Source: CAZRZN01 sp964604565 (GTDB lineage: Bacteria; Pseudomonadota; Alphaproteobacteria; Rhodobacterales; Rhodobacteraceae). From it: DNA of 6,377 nucleotides. The notes under the pieces are model-generated. The model saw nothing but the letters and a program-made list of their open reading frames with translations. It was not told the origin of the DNA and did not search any database. A program made the position numbers and the translations under genes. Where the stretch lies: the NCBI GenBank assembly GCA_964604565.1, contig CAZRZN010000247.1, positions 1 to 6,377 of the forward strand. The letters are read 5' to 3'. Below, piece by piece: positions 3,826-6,377 of the stretch (position 1 is its first letter; each line of letters begins with the position of its first letter).

Positions 3826-6334
3826 ATTCCGCCGGTTGGGGCGCTGGGCGCGCGCGACGCGCGGGCGGCGGGGCCGGGTCGTCCATGGCTGGCGCGATCC
3901 GGCGCAGGCGCAGCGCGTTGCCAAGCACCGAGACCGAGGACAGCGCCATCGCCCCTGCCGCGAAGACCGGCGACAGCAGCAGCCCGAAGGCCGGATAGAG
4001 CACCCCCGCCGCTACCGGGATCAGCGCCGCGTTATAGCCGAAGGCCCAGATCAGGTTCTGGCGGATGTTGCTCAGCGTGCGGTGCGACACCTCGACCGCG
4101 TTGACCACGCCGCGCAGGTCGCCCGACATCAGCACCACATCGGCGCTTTCGATGGCGACATCCGTGCCGGTGCCGATGGCGATGCCGACATCCGCATGGG
4201 CCAGCGCGGGCGCGTCGTTGATCCCGTCGCCGACAAAGGCCACCTTGCGCCCACCGGCGCGCAGGTCGTCCAGCGCCGCCAGCTTGCCATCCGGCAGCAC
4301 GCCTGCCACCACATGGTCGATGCCGGTCTCGCGGGCGATGGCAAGGGCAGTCTCACGCTTGTCCCCGGTCACCATCGCGACGTCGATGCCGCGCGCCTTG
4401 AGCGCGGCGATTGCGGCGCGGCTGGTGGGTTTGACCGGGTCGGCCACCGCGATCACCGCCGCGATGCGCCCGTCGATGGCCGCGTAGAGCGCGGACCGCC
4501 CCTTTTCGGCCAGCCTGCGCTCTGTCTCGGCCAGCGGGCCGGGGTCGATGCCCTCTCGCGTCATCAGGCGATCCGCGCCGATCTGGACGCGGTGACCATC
4601 GACCAGCGCCTCGACCCCGTAGCCGGTGATCGACACGAATTCACTGACCGGCGCCGGCTGGATGCTTTCGGCGCGGGCGCCGCGCAGGATCGCCTCTGCG
4701 ATGGGATGTTCGGACTGCCCCTCGACAGAGGCGATCAGCCGCAGCACCTCTGCACGGTCAAAGCCATCCGCCAGCACCAGATCGGTCAGTGCGGGCCTGC
4801 CCTCTGTCACGGTGCCGGTCTTGTCCAGCGCGATCACCTGAACGTCGGACAGGGATTGCAGGGCGTCGCCCTTGCGGAACAGCACGCCCATTTCCGCGGC
4901 TCGACCGGTGCCCACCATGATCGAGGTCGGCGTGGCAAGACCCATCGCGCAGGGGCAGGCGATGATCAGAACCGACACACCCGCCACCAGCGCAAGCGTC
5001 AGCGCCGGGTCGGGCCCGAGGATCAGCCAGACCAGCACCGTCAGCGCCGCGGCCGCCATGACGGCGGGCACGAACCACATGGTCACGCGGTCCACAAGGC
5101 TCTGGATCGGCAGGCGCGCGCCCTGCGCCTCTTCGACCATGCGGATGATCTGCGCCAGCGTGGTGTCGGCGCCGACGCGGTCGGCGCGGAATGTCAGACT
5201 GCCGGTGCCATTGACGGTGCCGCCGGTCACCTTGTCGTGTGCGGCCTTACGGACCGGATCCGGTTCGCCGGTGATCATGCTTTCATCGACGTTGCTGCCG
5301 CCCTCGGTCACCGTCCCGTCCACCGGGATCCGTTCCCCCGGGCGGACAAGGATCACATCGCCGGTGCGCAGCGCGGCAATCTCCACCTCAACCGGGTCGC
5401 CCGCCCGCAGGACACGCGCTGTGCGCGGTTGAAGGCCCAGCAGCGCCTCGATCGCGGCGCCGGTGCGGCCCTTGGCGCGGGCCTCCAGCCAGCGGCCCAG
5501 AAGGATCAGGACAACGATCACCGCCGCCGCCTCGTAATAGACGGCGCGCACGCCATCGGGCAGAAGGCCCGGCAAAAAGGTCGCGACCACCGAATACCCG
5601 TAGGCCGCGCCGGTGCCCAGCGCCACGAGGCTGTTCATGTCCGGCGCCCCCTTGAGCAAGGCGGGGAAGCCCGTCAGGTAGAATTGGCGGCCCGGCCCGG
5701 CGAGCACGACGGTCGTGAGGGCAAACTGGATCACCCAGGAGGTCTGCATCCCGATGGTGCCGGCGATCCACATGTGAAAGGCCGGGATCAGGTGCCCGCC
5801 CATCTCCAGAACGAAAACCGGCAGCGTCAGAATCGCGGCGAGGGCCATACGGCGTGAGAGGACGCCTGCCTCCTCGGCCTTTCGTTCGGTGCGCGACGGG
5901 CCGGCATCCTCATGGGCGGCGCGTGCCGGGTAGCCGGCCGCCGTGCTGGCGGCGATCAGCGAGGCCGGATCGGTCGCCCCTTCAAGGTAGTCCACCGTCG
6001 CGGTCTCTGACGCGAGGTTGACGGAAACACCTGTCACCCCGGGAACCGCCGCCAAAGCGCGATCCACGCGTCCGACGCAGGAAGCACAGGACATGGACCC
6101 GATCGTCAGCACAAGGCGCGCATGGCGGGGCGGGTATCCCATCTCCGTGAGCGTCTGTGCGGCCTGTCCGAGAGTGTCCTTGCTATCGACGCGAAACCGC
6201 GCCGTTTCAGTCGCAAGGTTGACCGACACGTCTGTGACCCCCGGCAACCCCGCAAGGGCACGATCCACACGTCCCACGCAAGAGGCGCAGGACATGCCAT
6301 CGACTGCAAGTTCCGTGGCAATGGACTCTGTCAT
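3824..6334 (-). CDS. copA: Cu(I)-exporting P1B-1-type ATPase
   Basis: Inner-membrane pump that exports cytoplasmic Cu(I) at the cost of ATP; complete at 836 residues. Two HMA metal-binding domains carry MSCASC, with cysteines 16/19 and 83/86. Eight membrane helices follow, the first near 162-178. The actuator loop has TGE at 355-357. The transport motif CPC is at 460-462. The phosphorylated aspartate is D504 in DKTGT. The nucleotide domain has SEHP (His543-Pro544) and TGD (656-658), and the hinge is GDGINDAP (702-709). Helix 7 has Tyr767-Asn768 and helix 8 has Met796 and Ser800 in MALSS, which together with CPC define Cu(I) selectivity (P1B-1). A Pro/Ala/Arg-rich tail of about 20 residues ends the protein. 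The ATG at 6334 is preceded by AGAAGGA with a nine-base spacer. The downstream cueR supports an efflux role rather than the cytochrome-oxidase assembly role of the FixI/CcoI relatives. Confidence 0.96.
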   Translation of the reverse strand: MTESIATELAVDGMSCASCVGRVDRALAGLPGVTDVSVNLATETARFRVDSKDTLGQAAQTLTEMGYPPRHARLVLTIGSMSCASCVGRVDRALAAVPGVTGVSVNLASETATVDYLEGATDPASLIAASTAAGYPARAAHEDAGPSRTERKAEEAGVLSRRMALAAILTLPVFVLEMGGHLIPAFHMWIAGTIGMQTSWVIQFALTTVVLAGPGRQFYLTGFPALLKGAPDMNSLVALGTGAAYGYSVVATFLPGLLPDGVRAVYYEAAAVIVVLILLGRWLEARAKGRTGAAIEALLGLQPRTARVLRAGDPVEVEIAALRTGDVILVRPGERIPVDGTVTEGGSNVDESMITGEPDPVRKAAHDKVTGGTVNGTGSLTFRADRVGADTTLAQIIRMVEEAQGARLPIQSLVDRVTMWFVPAVMAAAALTVLVWLILGPDPALTLALVAGVSVLIIACPCAMGLATPTSIMVGTGRAAEMGVLFRKGDALQSLSDVQVIALDKTGTVTEGRPALTDLVLADGFDRAEVLRLIASVEGQSEHPIAEAILRGARAESIQPAPVSEFVSITGYGVEALVDGHRVQIGADRLMTREGIDPGPLAETERRLAEKGRSALYAAIDGRIAAVIAVADPVKPTSRAAIAALKARGIDVAMVTGDKRETALAIARETGIDHVVAGVLPDGKLAALDDLRAGGRKVAFVGDGINDAPALAHADVGIAIGTGTDVAIESADVVLMSGDLRGVVNAVEVSHRTLSNIRQNLIWAFGYNAALIPVAAGVLYPAFGLLLSPVFAAGAMALSSVSVLGNALRLRRIAPAMDDPAPPPARRARPAPQPAE
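5999..6094 (-). repeat. Second copy of the near-duplicate HMA metal-binding segment in copA
   Basis: Residues 81-112 of CopA match residues 14-45 (bases 6200-6295) at 28 of 32 positions by direct alignment, including MSCASCVGRVDRALA and VSVNLA. The two copies have diverged more at synonymous codon positions than in protein sequence. This indicates a tandem domain duplication kept under selection or homogenised by recombination. Confidence 0.8.
6200..6295 (-). repeat. First copy of the near-duplicate HMA metal-binding segment in copA
   Basis: This codes for residues 14-45 of CopA, the first Cu(I)-binding CxxC domain (Cys16, Cys19). It is the partner of the segment at 5999-6094; the domains differ mainly just before the CxxC motif and after the conserved ETA. 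Confidence 0.8.
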
Positions 6335-6361
6335 TTCGCGGCATCCTTCTCTTCCTGCCGT

Positions 6362-6377
6362 TAGATAGGGGTTCCAG
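6362..6377 (-). promoter_or_regulatory. Partial copA promoter with probable CueR half-operator (cut by window edge)
   Basis: Read on the minus strand, the edge gives CTGGAACCCCTATCTA. CTGGAA resembles the promoter-proximal arm of the CueR/HmrR dyad (family pattern around TTCCAG-N-CTGGAA), and TATCTA (6362-6367) fits a -10 element, 27 bases before the copA ATG. The expected TTGAC-type -35 and the other operator arm would lie beyond base 6377, so the dyad and the 19-20 bp spacer diagnostic of MerR-family promoters cannot be confirmed here. Confidence 0.5.

Noticed and set aside
3476..5857. A 793-codon open frame on the + strand, antisense to copA
   Set aside because: It is antisense to a complete, motif-perfect CopA. 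Its product is rich in His, Arg, Asp, Gln and Ala with no domain, as expected from the reverse frame of GC-rich coding DNA, and it also runs across the cueR gene.
3824..6334. CopA as a FixI/CcoI-type ATPase for cytochrome oxidase assembly
   Set aside because: It has two MSCASC domains and a cueR partner, with no ccoS- or fix-type neighbour in view, so copper detoxification fits better; genes beyond 6377 are not visible.

Overview
The window looks like chromosome from an alphaproteobacterium, most likely a Rhodobacterales (Roseobacter/Paracoccaceae-type) member. This inference rests on high GC with strong G/C third-position bias, ATGA-type start/stop overlaps between transporter genes, and a copA-cueR arrangement familiar from that group. 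No database search was possible. It holds two unrelated, convergently transcribed operons that meet in a 249-bp intergenic region at 3170-3418.

Left side (+ strand, 1-3169): the end of an ABC importer operon of the nitrate/sulfonate/taurine/thiamine-precursor (NitT/TauT, NMT1/THI5) class. In order it has the last 80 codons of the ATPase, a long permease with an unusual periplasmic extension, a second permease whose start overlaps the first one's stop (ATGA), an intercistronic 8-bp hairpin, and a periplasmic substrate-binding protein with a clear signal peptide and a near-perfect ribosome binding site. A strong hairpin terminator follows at 3241-3270. The substrate cannot be read from the sequence. 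Resemblance to the THI5-like 'pyrimidine ABC transporter' sets of Rhodobacterales makes a pyrimidine or pyrimidine-like compound the leading hypothesis.

Right side (- strand, 6334 down to 3419): a copper-efflux operon. copA encodes a complete 836-residue Cu(I) P1B-type ATPase with two near-duplicate N-terminal metal-binding domains. It is followed after 12 bp by cueR, a MerR-family Cu(I) sensor whose Shine-Dalgarno overlaps the copA stop. Upstream of copA, at the window's right edge, is the start-proximal part of what looks like a MerR/CueR-type promoter, so the operon is probably autoregulated by copper. The other half of that operator lies outside the window.

The intergenic region holds the ABC-operon terminator, a perfect 12-bp palindrome, and a nested inverted-repeat structure near the 3' end of cueR. 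I see no tRNA, rRNA, CRISPR, insertion sequence or phage gene. The two operons are recognisable families. I did not find an exotic new system; the points worth a second look are mostly regulatory structures and departures from family norms in the transporter.
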